Source: Gottfriedia solisilvae
Lineage (GTDB): Bacteria > Bacillota > Bacilli > Bacillales > Bacillaceae_G
Direction: 5' to 3'
Assembly (NCBI RefSeq): GCF_002128405.1
Contig: NZ_NETJ01000006.1
Location: 1-64,000 of the forward strand
Length of the DNA stretch: 64,000 bases
The stretch's first letter is position 1; each line of letters begins with the position of its first letter. Positions 1 through 8,813 of this stretch are shown here, one piece after another. Under the pieces are notes generated by a model. The model did no database searches, was not told the origin of the DNA, and was given only the letters and a program-made list of their open reading frames with translations. A program made the position numbers and the translations under genes.

Positions 1-84
1 GAGATGATCAGGTTGATAGGTCAGAGGTGGAAGCGTGGTGACACGTGGAGCTGACTGATACTAATCGGTCGAGGACTTAACTAA
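1..84 (+). rRNA. 23S ribosomal RNA, 3' end only
   Basis: The first 84 bases read as the conserved 3' end of Bacillus 23S rRNA, including the segment ACTAATCGGTCGAGGACTTA. The rest of the gene lies before the window. It is followed by a 130-bp spacer and the 5S gene, the normal 23S-5S-tRNA order. Confidence 0.95.
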
Positions 85-162
85 CAAGTTTGATAATGAC
101 ATTATCTAGTTTTGAGGGTGCAAAAAATCATTCAATCGTTAAAAAATATTAGCAAAAAGTTA

Positions 163-190
163 TTGACTTTAGTTGGTATTTTGATATAAT
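163..190 (+). promoter_or_regulatory. Sigma-A promoter inside the 23S-5S spacer
   Basis: TTGACT at 163-168 and a perfect TATAAT at 185-190 are separated by 16 bp. Transcription would start near 197, about 18 bp before the 5S gene, so 5S and the 22 downstream tRNAs could be transcribed independently of the upstream rRNA promoters. The call is by eye; the elements fit the consensus well. Confidence 0.65.
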
Positions 191-214
191 GATTATTGTC
201 CCAAGAAATTGAAT

Positions 215-328
215 CAAGTGATGATAGCGAAGAGGTCACACCCGTTCCCATACCGAACACGGCAGTTAAGCTCTTCAGCGTCGATGGTAGTTGGGGGTTT
301 CCCCCTGTGAGAGTAGAACGTCGCTTGG
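215..328 (+). rRNA. rrf: 5S ribosomal RNA
   Basis: The sequence matches Bacillus 5S rRNA closely, with the core GGTCACACCCGTTCCCATAC, the loop GAACACGG and GTGAGAGTAG near the 3' end. The 5' CAAGTGATG and 3' CGTCGCTTG strands pair to close helix I, which sets the ends to within a base or two. Confidence 0.95.
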
Positions 329-334
329 TTTGAT

Positions 335-410
335 GGAGGATTAGCTCAGCTGGGAGAGCACCTGCCTTACAAGCAGGGGGTCGGCGGTTCGAGCCCGTCA
401 TCCTCCACCA
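335..410 (+). tRNA. tRNA-Val (UAC)
   Basis: Complete cloverleaf with anticodon TAC in the loop CTTACAA, T-loop GGTTCGAG and encoded CCA. First of 22 tRNAs in an array resembling the B. subtilis trnB order. Confidence 0.97.
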
Positions 411-413
411 TAT

Positions 414-486
<73 letters not shown>

Positions 487-493
487 CTCTTTT

Positions 494-569
494 GAGCCAT
501 TAGCTCAGTAGGTAGAGCATCTGACTTTTAATCAGAGGGTCGAAGGTTCGAATCCTTCATGGCTCACCA
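494..569 (+). tRNA. tRNA-Lys (UUU)
   Basis: Complete cloverleaf, anticodon TTT in the loop CTTTTAA, encoded CCA. Confidence 0.97.
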
Positions 570-585
570 TTTTATAGTAAAATAT

Positions 586-669
586 GCGGGTGTGGCGGAA
601 TTGGCAGACGCACCAGACTTAGGATCTGGCGCCTATGGCGTGGGGGTTCGAGTCCCTTCACCCGCACCA
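586..669 (+). tRNA. tRNA-Leu (UAG)
   Basis: Class II tRNA with a long variable arm, anticodon TAG in CTTAGGA, encoded CCA. Confidence 0.97.
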
Positions 670-694
670 TTTACACTTGTTAAACAGTATATAT

Positions 695-769
695 GCGGAA
701 GTAGTTCAGTGGTAGAATACAACCTTGCCAAGGTTGGGGTCGCGGGTTCGAGCCCCGTCTTCCGCTCCA
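695..769 (+). tRNA. tRNA-Gly (GCC)
   Basis: Complete cloverleaf, anticodon GCC in TTGCCAA, encoded CCA. Confidence 0.97.
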
Positions 770-777
770 CATATGCT

Positions 778-864
778 GCCGGGGTGGTGGAATGGCAGAC
801 ACACAGGACTTAAAATCCTGCGGGGGTTGACCCCGTGCCGGTTCGAGTCCGGCCCTCGGTACCA
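778..864 (+). tRNA. tRNA-Leu (UAA)
   Basis: Class II tRNA with anticodon TAA and a long variable arm. The first acceptor pair is G-U rather than the usual G-C (3' end CTCGGTACCA). CCA is encoded. Confidence 0.96.
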
Positions 865-874
865 TTTTTAATAT

Positions 875-951
875 GCGCCCGTAGCTCAATTGGATAGAGC
901 GTTTGACTACGGATCAAAAGGTTATGGGTTCGAGTCCTTTCGGGCGCGCCA
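875..951 (+). tRNA. tRNA-Arg (ACG)
   Basis: Complete cloverleaf, anticodon ACG (read as ICG after deamination), encoded CCA. Confidence 0.97.
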
Positions 952-988
952 TATTATTTAAAAAGCAATAGATTACCTGTATTCTAAA

Positions 989-1065
989 CGGGAAGTGGCT
1001 CAGCTTGGTAGAGCACCTGGTTTGGGACCAGGGGGTCGCAGGTTCAAATCCTGTCTTCCCGACCA
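989..1065 (+). tRNA. tRNA-Pro (UGG)
   Basis: Complete cloverleaf, anticodon TGG in TTTGGGA, encoded CCA. Confidence 0.97.
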
Positions 1066-1074
1066 TTTAATTAT

Positions 1075-1147
1075 GGGGCCTTAGCTCAGCTGGGAGAGCG
1101 CCTGCCTTGCACGCAGGAGGTCAGCGGTTCGATCCCGCTAGGCTCCA
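1075..1147 (+). tRNA. tRNA-Ala (UGC), no encoded CCA
   Basis: Complete cloverleaf with anticodon TGC. The acceptor stem GGGGCCT/AGGCTCC is followed by ACTT, so CCA is not encoded. Confidence 0.96.
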
Positions 1148-1166
1148 CTTAAAAAGTTAAAATTAT

Positions 1167-1240
1167 GGCGGTGTAGCTCAGCTGGCTAGAGCGTACGGTT
1201 CATACCCGTGAGGTCGTGGGTTCGACTCCCTCCGCCGCTA
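1167..1240 (+). tRNA. tRNA-Met (CAU), elongator, no encoded CCA
   Basis: Anticodon CAT with the elongator acceptor stem GGCGGTG. The second pair of the T-stem (GTGGG/CCCTC) is T-T where related genes have a G-U wobble. CCA is not encoded. It may be a slightly degraded but still foldable copy. Confidence 0.93.
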
Positions 1241-1247
1241 CTTTTAA

Positions 1248-1324
1248 GGACCTTTAGCTCAGCTGGTTAGAGCAGACGGCTCATAACCGTCCGGTCGTAG
1301 GTTCGAGTCCTACAAGGTCCACCA
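1248..1324 (+). tRNA. tRNA-Ile2 (CAU, lysidine type)
   Basis: Anticodon CAT, but the body (GGACCTTTAGCTC...AAGGTCC) matches the B. subtilis minor isoleucine tRNA whose wobble C is changed to lysidine by TilS to read AUA. Encoded CCA. The Ile identity rests on recall of that sequence. Confidence 0.85.
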
Positions 1325-1332
1325 CTAAATAT

Positions 1333-1425
1333 GGAGTAATACCCAAGTCTGGCTGAAGGGATCGGTCTTGAAAACCGACAGGGGTGTAACAGCCCGCGGG
1401 GGTTCGAATCCCTCTTACTCCTCCA
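1333..1425 (+). tRNA. tRNA-Ser (UGA)
   Basis: Class II tRNA with a long variable arm and anticodon TGA in CTTGAAA. The acceptor stem GGAGTAA/TTACTCC is followed by discriminator T(U) and an encoded CCA. Confidence 0.96.
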
Positions 1426-1439
1426 TCTATTTTATTAAT

Positions 1440-1493
1440 TTAATATTCATGGATCTAAATTAATTAGTATCCACATTATCGCGGGGTGGAGCA
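1440..1493 (+). repeat. 54-bp direct repeat, upstream copy, with truncated initiator-tRNA 5' end
   Basis: This stretch repeats at 1584-1637 with one mismatch. Its last 14 bases (CGCGGGGTGGAGCA) are the 5' end of the initiator tRNA, which stops there in this copy and continues to a full gene in the downstream copy. Confidence 0.9.
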
Positions 1494-1583
1494 CGAACGA
1501 ATATGCTTCGAAGGAATAACTTCAGCATACCAATCGAGCTGCTACTTGCAAAAACATCCTGAGATTGGGATGGTCTTAACACG
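1494..1583 (+). other. 90-bp segment of unknown nature between the two repeats
   Basis: The segment matches no tRNA and has no open frame of note. It can fold into TATGCT..GAAG / CTTC-AGCATA (within 1502-1530), followed by CCAATC / GATTGG. It ends where the second 54-bp repeat begins. Nothing recognisable is encoded. Confidence 0.5.
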
Positions 1584-1700
<117 letters not shown>

Positions 1701-1703
1701 AAT

Positions 1704-1779
1704 GGTCCCGTGGTGTAGCGGTTAACATGCCTGCCTGTCACGCAGGAGATCGCCGGTTCGATCCCGGTCGGGACCGCCA
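1704..1779 (+). tRNA. tRNA-Asp (GUC)
   Basis: Complete cloverleaf, anticodon GTC in CTGTCAC, encoded CCA. Confidence 0.97.
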
Positions 1780-1787
1780 TTTAAATT

Positions 1788-1863
<76 letters not shown>

Positions 1864-1891
1864 TTTTAAATTTTATATTTAATAATGTAAT

Positions 1892-1967
<76 letters not shown>

Positions 1968-1971
1968 TTAT

Positions 1972-2048
1972 GGCGATCGTGGCGAAGTGGTTAACGCACC
2001 GGATTGTGGTTCCGGCATTCGTGGGTTCGATTCCCATCGGTCGCCCCA
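1972..2048 (+). tRNA. tRNA-His (GUG)
   Basis: Anticodon GTG. The acceptor has eight base pairs (GGCGATCG/CGGTCGCC), including the histidine-specific extra G at position -1. Encoded CCA. Confidence 0.97.
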
Positions 2049-2052
2049 TTAC

Positions 2053-2123
2053 GCGGGTGTAGTTTAATGGTAAAATAGAAGCCTTCCAAGCTTCGGTCGT
2101 GGGTTCGATTCCCATCACCCGCT
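2053..2123 (+). tRNA. tRNA-Gly (UCC), no encoded CCA
   Basis: Anticodon TCC in CTTCCAA. The acceptor stem GCGGGTG/CACCCGC is followed by a T run, so CCA is not encoded. Confidence 0.96.
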
Positions 2124-2141
2124 TTTTTATATAATATTTAT

Positions 2142-2218
<77 letters not shown>

Positions 2219-2245
2219 TATATATTATATTATATTATTTATTGT

Positions 2246-2320
2246 TCCGCAGTAGCTCAGTGGTAGAGCACTCGGCTGTTAACCGAGTGGTCGTAGGTTC
2301 GAATCCTACCTGCGGAGCCA
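2246..2320 (+). tRNA. tRNA-Asn (GUU)
   Basis: Complete cloverleaf, anticodon GTT in CTGTTAA, encoded CCA. Confidence 0.97.
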
Positions 2321-2324
2321 TTAT

Positions 2325-2415
2325 AGAGAAGTACCCAAGTGGCTCAAGGGGCGCCCCTGCTAAGGGTGTAGATCGCTAACGCGGTGCGAGGGTTCGAATC
2401 CCTTCTTCTCTGCCA
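2325..2415 (+). tRNA. tRNA-Ser (GCU)
   Basis: Class II tRNA, anticodon GCT in CTGCTAA. The acceptor begins with an A-U pair (AGAGAAG/CTTCTCT) instead of the more common G-C, and the pairing is preserved. Encoded CCA. Confidence 0.96.
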
Positions 2416-2422
2416 TTTTAAC

Positions 2423-2494
2423 GGCCCGTTGGTCAAGCGGTTAAGACACCGCCCTTTCACGGCGGTAACACGGGTTCGAATCCCGTACGGGTCA
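2423..2494 (+). tRNA. tRNA-Glu (UUC), no encoded CCA
   Basis: Anticodon TTC in CTTTCAC. The acceptor GGCCCGT/ACGGGTC is followed by ATATC, so CCA is not encoded. Last tRNA of the array. Confidence 0.96.
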
Positions 2495-2499
2495 TATCT

Positions 2500-2543
2500 A
2501 AAGCTCAGTTATTTGTGATAACACAGGTAACTGAGCTTTTTTA
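2500..2543 (+). terminator. Terminator of the rRNA-tRNA operon
   Basis: AAAGCTCAGTTA (2500-2511) pairs perfectly with TAACTGAGCTTT (2528-2539), followed by a T run. Confidence 0.93.
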
Positions 2544-2661
2544 TTTGTCTAAGAATATTTGTAATATATTTTATTTCTAATATGACAAGTAGAATATGAA
2601 ATCAAATTTAAAGTTTCAATAAAAAAGTATGTTATAAGATATGAGTCCAAATCAAAATTAC

Positions 2662-2697
2662 AAAGCAAGATATTGAAAGCAGAGTGTATTTTATAAT
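2662..2697 (+). promoter_or_regulatory. Candidate adaA promoter and operator
   Basis: A TATAAT -10 box lies at 2692-2697. No good -35 is seen, but two direct AAAGCA motifs (2662-2667, 2676-2681) occupy the -35 region. They resemble the AAAGC core of Ada-binding boxes. A weak -35 is expected for a promoter activated by methylated Ada. Confidence 0.4.
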
Positions 2698-2731
2698 GCT
2701 AAAATGTGATTAGGTTGAGTGAGGTGAGGAT

Positions 2732-3283
2732 ATGGTGTTACCAAGTGATCAAGATATGTGGGATGCAATTATTCAATGTAATGAAAAGTATGATGGATTG
2801 TTTATTTATGCTGTCAAGTCTACTGGTATTTGTTGTAAGCCTTCCTGTAAATCAAGAGCACCTTTAAGAGATAATATTTCATTTTATGCAACTACCACAT
2901 TAGCAATAGAAGATGGATTCCGTCCTTGTAAAAGATGCCGTCCTGATTTAATCCAAACAAATGAAGAGGAGATTATATATTCTTCCAAACAATATATAGA
3001 AGAGCAATATCGCCATTCAATCACATTGGATCGACTTGCTCAACATGTCGGTGTAAGCAAATATCATCTTCAGCGTTTATTTAAAAGAAATACAGGATTG
3101 TCACCATTAGAATATGCAACACAATTAAGAATGTCTGACGCAATTGAACACCTGCTTCACACAGAAGTTCCTGTAACAGAATTAGCATTTCATCTTGGAT
3201 TCAAGAGTACTTCCCATTTTTCGAATTTGTTTCGTCAGCATACAGGATACAGTCCGACGGAATATAGAAAGGAAGGAAAATGA
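2732..3283 (+). CDS. adaA: AdaA-type methylphosphotriester-DNA sensor and transcriptional activator
   Basis: The 183-aa protein takes a methyl group from methylphosphotriesters in DNA onto a zinc-bound cysteine and then activates alkylation-repair genes. The N-terminal Ada zinc domain (about 8-74) shows the four cysteines as C35-x3-C39 and C66-x2-C69 in the contexts TGICCKPSC and FRPCKRC; C35 is the expected acceptor. The rest (about 80-180) is an AraC-type double helix-turn-helix. It has no O6-methylguanine transferase domain, like the split AdaA of Bacillus, and no adaB is next to it. The SD GAGGTGAGG precedes ATG 2732. The downstream EamA gene overlaps by 4 bp, so the two are probably co-transcribed. 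Confidence 0.9.
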   Translation: MVLPSDQDMWDAIIQCNEKYDGLFIYAVKSTGICCKPSCKSRAPLRDNISFYATTTLAIEDGFRPCKRCRPDLIQTNEEEIIYSSKQYIEEQYRHSITLDRLAQHVGVSKYHLQRLFKRNTGLSPLEYATQLRMSDAIEHLLHTEVPVTELAFHLGFKSTSHFSNLFRQHTGYSPTEYRKEGK

Positions 3284-4185
3284 TGTCATTTAAAGAGTTA
3301 ATCGCCTTAATTGGACTGGCTGCTCTGTGGGGAGCATCTTTCTTATTCATTCGAATTGCTGCACCGATATTTGGACCTATTCTTACAATAGAAGGAAGAG
3401 TCTCTATTGCTGCGCTGGCTTTGGTATTATATTTAGTAATTACGAGGAAGTCTTTAGGTTTTAGAAAGAGATGGAAACAATATATAATAATTGGTGCATT
3501 AAACGCAGCGATTCCCTTTACATTAATTGCAACATCAGCACTCTATTTAACGGCTTCAATGTCATCTATCCTTAATTCATTAACGCCGCTATTCACCGCT
3601 ATCATTGTATGGGGATGGTTGAATGAAAGCCTTAGTATTAGAAAATGGTTTGGCATATTAGTAGGAGTGATAGGAGTAGTTCTGTTAGTTGGATGGAGTA
3701 CAATTCCATTCACAAAAGAAATAATTATTGCAATCGGACTAGCGGTATTATCGACAATTTCATATGGGTTTGCAGGCGTATACGCTAAAAAGACTTTTGT
3801 AGATGTAGCACCAATATCACTTGCAGCAGGTCAGCAAATTGCCGCATCAATTCTTTTAATTCCGTTTACAATTTTTAATCTTCCTAATACAACAAGTAAC
3901 TTTTCACTTATACCAATACTAGCTGTCCTAGCATTGGCTTTGTTTTGTACAGCCATTGCTTATCTTTTATATTTTTACTTAATAGAAAATGTAGGACCAA
4001 CAAAAACACTAAGTGTTACTTTCTTAATTCCAGTTTTCGGAATGATCTGGGGTGTTCTAATACTTAATGAGAAGATTACAATGGGGATGCTAGTAGGGTT
4101 TATTGTCATTCTAGTGAGTGTATTTCTTATTTTAGATATTAAATTACCTACTAAATCAAAAGTTTTACAGCACAATGAATTGTAA
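3280..4185 (+). CDS. EamA/DMT-family transporter
   Basis: A 301-aa membrane protein of the drug/metabolite transporter superfamily. Ten hydrophobic segments form two EamA repeats (about 5-140 and 150-285). The first repeat starts with the typical AALWGASFLFIRIA motif and the second has GVYAKK after its first helix. Family members export metabolites or amino acids; the substrate cannot be read from sequence. The ATG overlaps the adaA stop (ATGA), with AAGGAAGG upstream. A second ATG at 3283 is an equally good start. Coupling to adaA suggests induction by DNA methylation, but that is inferred from position only. Confidence 0.85.
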   Translation: MMSFKELIALIGLAALWGASFLFIRIAAPIFGPILTIEGRVSIAALALVLYLVITRKSLGFRKRWKQYIIIGALNAAIPFTLIATSALYLTASMSSILNSLTPLFTAIIVWGWLNESLSIRKWFGILVGVIGVVLLVGWSTIPFTKEIIIAIGLAVLSTISYGFAGVYAKKTFVDVAPISLAAGQQIAASILLIPFTIFNLPNTTSNFSLIPILAVLALALFCTAIAYLLYFYLIENVGPTKTLSVTFLIPVFGMIWGVLILNEKITMGMLVGFIVILVSVFLILDIKLPTKSKVLQHNEL

Positions 4186-4315
4186 CATTTTTAGCCTACT
4201 TACAGTGCTCATAAGCGTGTATGGTAATTAAGATCCTCTTCAGGCTTCATGTCTCGAAAAACATACATTTTATAATAGTCTCTGAAAAACTAATTTTATA
4301 TAAATTGTAGACCCC

Positions 4316-4348
4316 AAAAAAGATCTTCTTTATGAAGATCTTTTTTTT
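4316..4348 (+). terminator. Terminator after the adaA-EamA unit
   Basis: AAAAAAGATCTTC (4316-4328) pairs with GAAGATCTTTTTT (4334-4346) around a five-base loop, with a T run. It is symmetric enough to work in both directions. Confidence 0.85.
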
Positions 4349-4596
4349 ATGAGTACTAATTTTGTGGTTTATATTCCAAAAATAGATCATAAATATTTTC
4401 TTCCTTATAATCCGACAATCTTCAACATGATTTATTAAATTCATTATTTTCCTGTTTTAAATATGATAAATATGTATGAAATTTTATAGTAAATAACAAT
4501 TTATCGAATTTTTTTAAGGTTTAACAGATTTATTATGAATATTTATTCCGTATTATTCATTCGACAAAAATTACATAAATACGACAAAGTCAATTA

Positions 4597-4610
4597 TGAC
4601 AACGTTTTCA
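4597..4610 (+). promoter_or_regulatory. Catabolite-responsive element (cre) upstream of glgB
   Basis: TGACAACGTTTTCA agrees at every fixed position with the CcpA operator consensus TGWNANCGNTNWCA. It lies 122 bp before the glgB start, so CcpA probably links glycogen synthesis to sugar supply. Whether it represses or activates depends on the start of transcription, which was not located. Confidence 0.75.
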
Positions 4611-4732
4611 TGAACAATCATTCATTTTCCAATATTTGTTTATGAATTTTTTTTGCATAATTACAAGGGAAATATATATGTTTGTAGAATATTAAGAACA
4701 AGAAGAATATAGAAGATTGTAATGAGGTGAGG

Positions 4733-6670
4733 ATGTTGCTTTTGACACGACCAACTGAATTTGATGTGCATTTATTCCATGAAGGAAATCTATTCAAAAG
4801 CTATGAATGCTTTGGCGCACATATAGGGAAGAAGGGGAATAAAAAAGGAACACATTTTACAGTATGGGCACCACATGCAAAGTGTGTTTCAGTTGTCGGA
4901 AATTTTAATGACTGGAATGGTTCGGATCATAAAATGGAGAAATTAAACAATGAAGGAATATGGACAATTTTTATTCCTGAAATTGGGCACGGAACAATTT
5001 ATAAATATGAGATTGTTTCAAATAATGGAGAAGTTCTACTAAAAAGTGATCCATTTGCATTTTATAGTGAGCTTCGCCCTTACACAGCCTCAGTCGTATA
5101 CGATCTTTCCGGATATAAGTGGAAGGATTCAAAATACCGTAAACAGAAATCAAAAAAAGTAGTTTATGAAGAAGCAGTTTTAATTTATGAAGTACATTTA
5201 GGTACTTGGAAAAAGAAAAGTAATGGGGATTTTTATACATATGCTGAATTAGCTAACGAGCTAGTACCTTATGTAAAAGAACATGGCTTTACTCATATAG
5301 AATTACTACCTGTTATTGAGCATCCATACGATCGTTCTTGGGGGTACCAAGGAGTCGGATATTACTCAGCGACAAGTCGCTATGGTAATCCACATGAATT
5401 AATGAACTTTATTGATGAATGTCATGGGCATGGTATAGGTGTCATTTTAGATTGGGTGCCTGGTCATTTTTGTAAGGATTCACATGGTTTATACATGTTT
5501 GATGGGGAACCCACATATGAATATGAAAGTTATGATGTAAGAGAGAACGAAGTTTGGGGTACAGCGAATTTTGACTTATCAAAACCAGAAGTAAGGTCTT
5601 TTTTATTGTCAAATGCATTATTTTGGCTAGAAAACTTCCATGTCGATGGTTTCCGAGTCGACGCTGTAGCTAATATTTTGTATTGGAAAGAAGGACATAA
5701 AAAAGAAGAGAATCCTTTTGCAGTGTCATTTTTAAGAAAACTAAATGAAGTAGTCTTTGAGTATGATCAGCAAGTTTTAATGATTGCAGAGGATTCCACA
5801 GATTGGCCTTTAGTAACAGCTCCTACATATGAAGGTGGCTTAGGATTTAATTTTAAATGGAATATGGGTTGGATGAATGATGTTTTAACCTATATGGAAA
5901 CAGAACCGTCTGAGAGAAAACATCATCATAACAGAATGACCTTTTCATTCTTATATGCCTTCTCAGAAAATTTTGTTTTGCCATTTTCACATGATGAAGT
6001 AGTACATGGTAAGAAATCTTTACTAAATAAAATGCCAGGAAAATATGAGGATAAGTTTGCTCAACTAAGAGTTTTATTAGGTTATTACTTAGCTCATCCT
6101 GGAAAGAAGCTTTTGTTTATGGGAAGTGAATTTGGTCAATTCGATGAATGGAAGGATCTGGAGCAATTAGATTGGATGATTTCAGAGTACGAATACCATT
6201 CAAAAATGAACGATTATGTTAAGGAATTACTAGCAATCTATAAGAAAAATAAATCATTATACGAAGTTGATAACCATTGGGATGGATTTTCATGGATAGA
6301 TGCAAATAACGCAGAACAAAGTGTTTTCTCGTTTATTCGAAAAGGTAAAAACAAGGATGATTATGTTATTATCATTTGCAATTTCAGAGAGATTTCTTAT
6401 GAAACCTATCGAATCGGCGTACCATTTAAGCATCGTTACAAAGAAATTTTATCTAGTGATTATGTAAGATTTGGTGGAGAAAGCAAAATAAATCGTTCGG
6501 TTATTGAGACCGATTCAACTCCATTCCATGGTCAACCATATAGCATTGAAATCGCACTACCTGCTTTTAGTTTTACAATCATTCGTCCAGTTAAAATGCG
6601 AAAGGGGATTAGCAGCAATGGTTCAGAAAAAATGCGTAGCAATGTTACTAGCAGGAGGGAAGGGAAGTAG
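4733..6670 (+). CDS. glgB: 1,4-alpha-glucan branching enzyme
   Basis: GlgB cuts alpha-1,4-glucan chains and rejoins the ends as alpha-1,6 branches. From this start the protein is about 645 aa, close to the B. subtilis enzyme. An N-terminal CBM48-like beta domain is followed by the GH13 barrel, with [12 protein letters not shown] (nucleophile Asp near 310), MIAEDSTDW (acid Glu near 353) and [10 protein letters not shown]. The start is uncertain. The SD GAGGTGAGG occupies 4724-4732, so GTG 4727 lies inside it; ATG 4733 (chosen) and TTG 4736 both fit. The 3' end overlaps glgC by 53 bp, suggesting translational coupling. Confidence 0.95.
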   Translation: MLLLTRPTEFDVHLFHEGNLFKSYECFGAHIGKKGNKKGTHFTVWAPHAKCVSVVGNFNDWNGSDHKMEKLNNEGIWTIFIPEIGHGTIYKYEIVSNNGEVLLKSDPFAFYSELRPYTASVVYDLSGYKWKDSKYRKQKSKKVVYEEAVLIYEVHLGTWKKKSNGDFYTYAELANELVPYVKEHGFTHIELLPVIEHPYDRSWGYQGVGYYSATSRYGNPHELMNFIDECHGHGIGVILDWVPGHFCKDSHGLYMFDGEPTYEYESYDVRENEVWGTANFDLSKPEVRSFLLSNALFWLENFHVDGFRVDAVANILYWKEGHKKEENPFAVSFLRKLNEVVFEYDQQVLMIAEDSTDWPLVTAPTYEGGLGFNFKWNMGWMNDVLTYMETEPSERKHHHNRMTFSFLYAFSENFVLPFSHDEVVHGKKSLLNKMPGKYEDKFAQLRVLLGYYLAHPGKKLLFMGSEFGQFDEWKDLEQLDWMISEYEYHSKMNDYVKELLAIYKKNKSLYEVDNHWDGFSWIDANNAEQSVFSFIRKGKNKDDYVIIICNFREISYETYRIGVPFKHRYKEILSSDYVRFGGESKINRSVIETDSTPFHGQPYSIEIALPAFSFTIIRPVKMRKGISSNGSEKMRSNVTSRREGK

Positions 6671-7745
6671 ACTTAGTTCCCTTACTAAAGAATTAGCAAA
6701 ACCAGCAGTAGCCTTTGGAGGAAAATACCGAATAATTGATTTTACATTGAGTAACTGTACAAATTCTGGAATTGATACTGTTGGTGTTTTAACGCAATAT
6801 CAACCACTTGTACTGAATTCATATATTGGTATAGGTAGTGCATGGGACTTGGATCGTTTGAATGGGGGAGTTACTGTATTACCACCATATTCAGAAGCAT
6901 CTGGTGTCAAATGGTATACAGGAACAGCAAGTGCCATATATCAAAACTTAAACTATATTAAGCAATATCAGCCTGAATACGTGTTAATTCTTTCAGGTGA
7001 TCATATTTATAAAATGGATTACAGCAAAATGTTAGATTATCACATTGAAAAAGATGCTGATGTATCAATCTCAGTGATCGAAGTTCCAATTGAAGAAGCA
7101 AGTCGATTTGGAATTATGAATACGAATGAAGACTTGGACATTATTGAATTTGAAGAAAAGCCGCAATTTCCTAAAAGCAATTTAGCTTCAATGGGAATCT
7201 ATATTTTCAAATGGAATGTATTAAAGGAATTTTTAGAAATGGATGATCGCAACCCAGAATCAAGCAATGATTTTGGTAAAGATGTCATTCCACTTTTATT
7301 AGAAGAAAAGAAGAAAATTGTTGCTTATCCATTCCAAGGATATTGGAAGGATGTAGGAACAGTAAAAAGCTTATGGGAAGCAAATATGGATTTATTAAAT
7401 GAAGAGAGTGAACTGAATATTTATGACCGTGATTGGCGTATTTATTCTGTGAATCCAAATCAACCTCCACAATATATTGCACCTACTGCAATTGTTGAAG
7501 ATTCGCTTATTAACGAAGGTTGTGTTGTAGAAGGCTATATTTCACATTCTGTACTATTCCAAGGAGTGACAATTGGTGAAGGCAGTTTTATAAAAGATTC
7601 AGTTGTCATGCCTGGGTGTGTAATAGGTAAAGATGTAAAAATAGAAAATGCGGTTGTCGCTCCGGGTATGGTAGTAGCTGATGGCTCAGTATTACGTCCA
7701 GAAAAAGAATATGAAGAAGTCATATTAGTGACAAACGAAGTATAA
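6618..7745 (+). CDS. glgC: Glucose-1-phosphate adenylyltransferase, catalytic subunit
   Basis: GlgC makes ADP-glucose from glucose-1-phosphate and ATP, the committed step of glycogen synthesis. The 375-aa protein has the nucleotidyltransferase signature LAGGKGSRL with KPAV after it, the substrate-binding stretch [22 protein letters not shown], and a C-terminal left-handed beta-helix (about 285-365). The start at ATG 6618 has AAAGGGGAT upstream. Longer frames would run into glgB codons and give non-homologous residues. The gene starts inside glgB and is followed by its paralogue glgD, as in B. subtilis, where the two form a mixed complex. Confidence 0.96.
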   Translation: MVQKKCVAMLLAGGKGSRLSSLTKELAKPAVAFGGKYRIIDFTLSNCTNSGIDTVGVLTQYQPLVLNSYIGIGSAWDLDRLNGGVTVLPPYSEASGVKWYTGTASAIYQNLNYIKQYQPEYVLILSGDHIYKMDYSKMLDYHIEKDADVSISVIEVPIEEASRFGIMNTNEDLDIIEFEEKPQFPKSNLASMGIYIFKWNVLKEFLEMDDRNPESSNDFGKDVIPLLLEEKKKIVAYPFQGYWKDVGTVKSLWEANMDLLNEESELNIYDRDWRIYSVNPNQPPQYIAPTAIVEDSLINEGCVVEGYISHSVLFQGVTIGEGSFIKDSVVMPGCVIGKDVKIENAVVAPGMVVADGSVLRPEKEYEEVILVTNEV

Positions 7746-7793
7746 GAGGTGGCTCATTCCTCATAAAGAATAATAGATTGAGAGGGGTATTCG

Positions 7794-8813
7794 ATGAAAC
7801 AAACTATGCTGGGTATAATTGAGGCTTCTACACATTTTGAATCTTTAAAACCATTAACAAAGCATCGACCACTTGCAACGCTTCCTTACGCTGGTCGTTA
7901 TCGCTTAATTGATTTTATGTTAAGTAATATGGTGAACTCTGGAATTACAAGTGTAGCTGTATTTCCTGATCAGCCTTATCGTTCAATTATTGATCATTTA
8001 GGTTCGGGTAAGCACTGGGATTTGAATAGAAAGCATGATGGCTTATTCATATTTACACCTGAACCAACTGATGGAGCATTTGGCACGTTTGATTTTATCG
8101 AAAAACATATTCAATTTTTACAGCGTTCTACGCAGAAGTATGTAGTTGTAGCAAATACATATACAATTTGTTCTGTTGATTTTAGACCAATTTTAAAACG
8201 ACATATTGATACAGATGCAGCAATTACAGAGCTGACGCAATTTGGTAAATCTTTAAATATTTACTTCCTTGAAAAAGATCTATTGTTGAAACTATTTGAG
8301 AACTTCCATGAAAAAGGATACGAAACAATCATGGACGTTGTTCGTGATAAAAATAATGGAGTAATGTTAAGTGGATACGAAATTCCACAGCAAGTAGCAA
8401 TCATTCAGACGATTGAGGACTATTTCGAGAACAGTATGAAATTATTAAATCCAGAAGTTTGGAATCAATTATTCTTAAAATCATATCCAGTCTTTACGAA
8501 AGTAAAAGATGAACCACCTACGAAATATTCAAAAGAAGCAGTCGTAAAAAATTCAATTGTTGCTAATGGATGTGTAATTGAAGGTACTGTAGAAAATAGT
8601 ATTATCTCTCGAGCTGTGAAAATTGGAAAAAATACAATTATTCGTAATTGTGTTGTTATGCAAAAATCAATCATTGGAGATAACTGTATATTAGATGGAG
8701 TTATTTTAGATAAAGATGTACGGATCGAAGAAGGTGTCGAAATGAAAGGGAGTTTAAATGAGCCAATTGTTCTTCAGAAAGGCTCAGTTCAAGGAGCGTT
8801 GATTCAGTGGTAA
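7794..8813 (+). CDS. glgD: GlgD, non-catalytic ADP-glucose pyrophosphorylase subunit
   Basis: A 339-aa paralogue of GlgC. The N-terminus ([22 protein letters not shown]) aligns with the family but lacks the GGxGSRL nucleotide loop, so the subunit is expected to be regulatory or to boost the activity of GlgC. The nucleotidyltransferase-like fold covers about 1-230, and a beta-helix with hexapeptide-type repeats ([15 protein letters not shown]) covers about 245-335. The SD GAGAGGGG precedes ATG 7794. It overlaps glgA by 7 bp. Confidence 0.93.
   Translation: MKQTMLGIIEASTHFESLKPLTKHRPLATLPYAGRYRLIDFMLSNMVNSGITSVAVFPDQPYRSIIDHLGSGKHWDLNRKHDGLFIFTPEPTDGAFGTFDFIEKHIQFLQRSTQKYVVVANTYTICSVDFRPILKRHIDTDAAITELTQFGKSLNIYFLEKDLLLKLFENFHEKGYETIMDVVRDKNNGVMLSGYEIPQQVAIIQTIEDYFENSMKLLNPEVWNQLFLKSYPVFTKVKDEPPTKYSKEAVVKNSIVANGCVIEGTVENSIISRAVKIGKNTIIRNCVVMQKSIIGDNCILDGVILDKDVRIEEGVEMKGSLNEPIVLQKGSVQGALIQW

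Larger units (their letters stand above)
4186..4732 (+). other. Intergenic region upstream of the glycogen operon
   Basis: The region is AT-rich and has no credible gene. It contains a terminator hairpin at 4316-4348 and a perfect cre box at 4597-4610. No clear -35/-10 pair could be chosen for glgB. TTGCAT at about 4650 followed by TATATG is only weak. Confidence 0.6.

Noticed and set aside
6504-6617. Upstream extension of glgC
   Set aside because: The extra 38 residues are glgB sequence read in another frame; ATG 6618 has its own SD and matches the family start.
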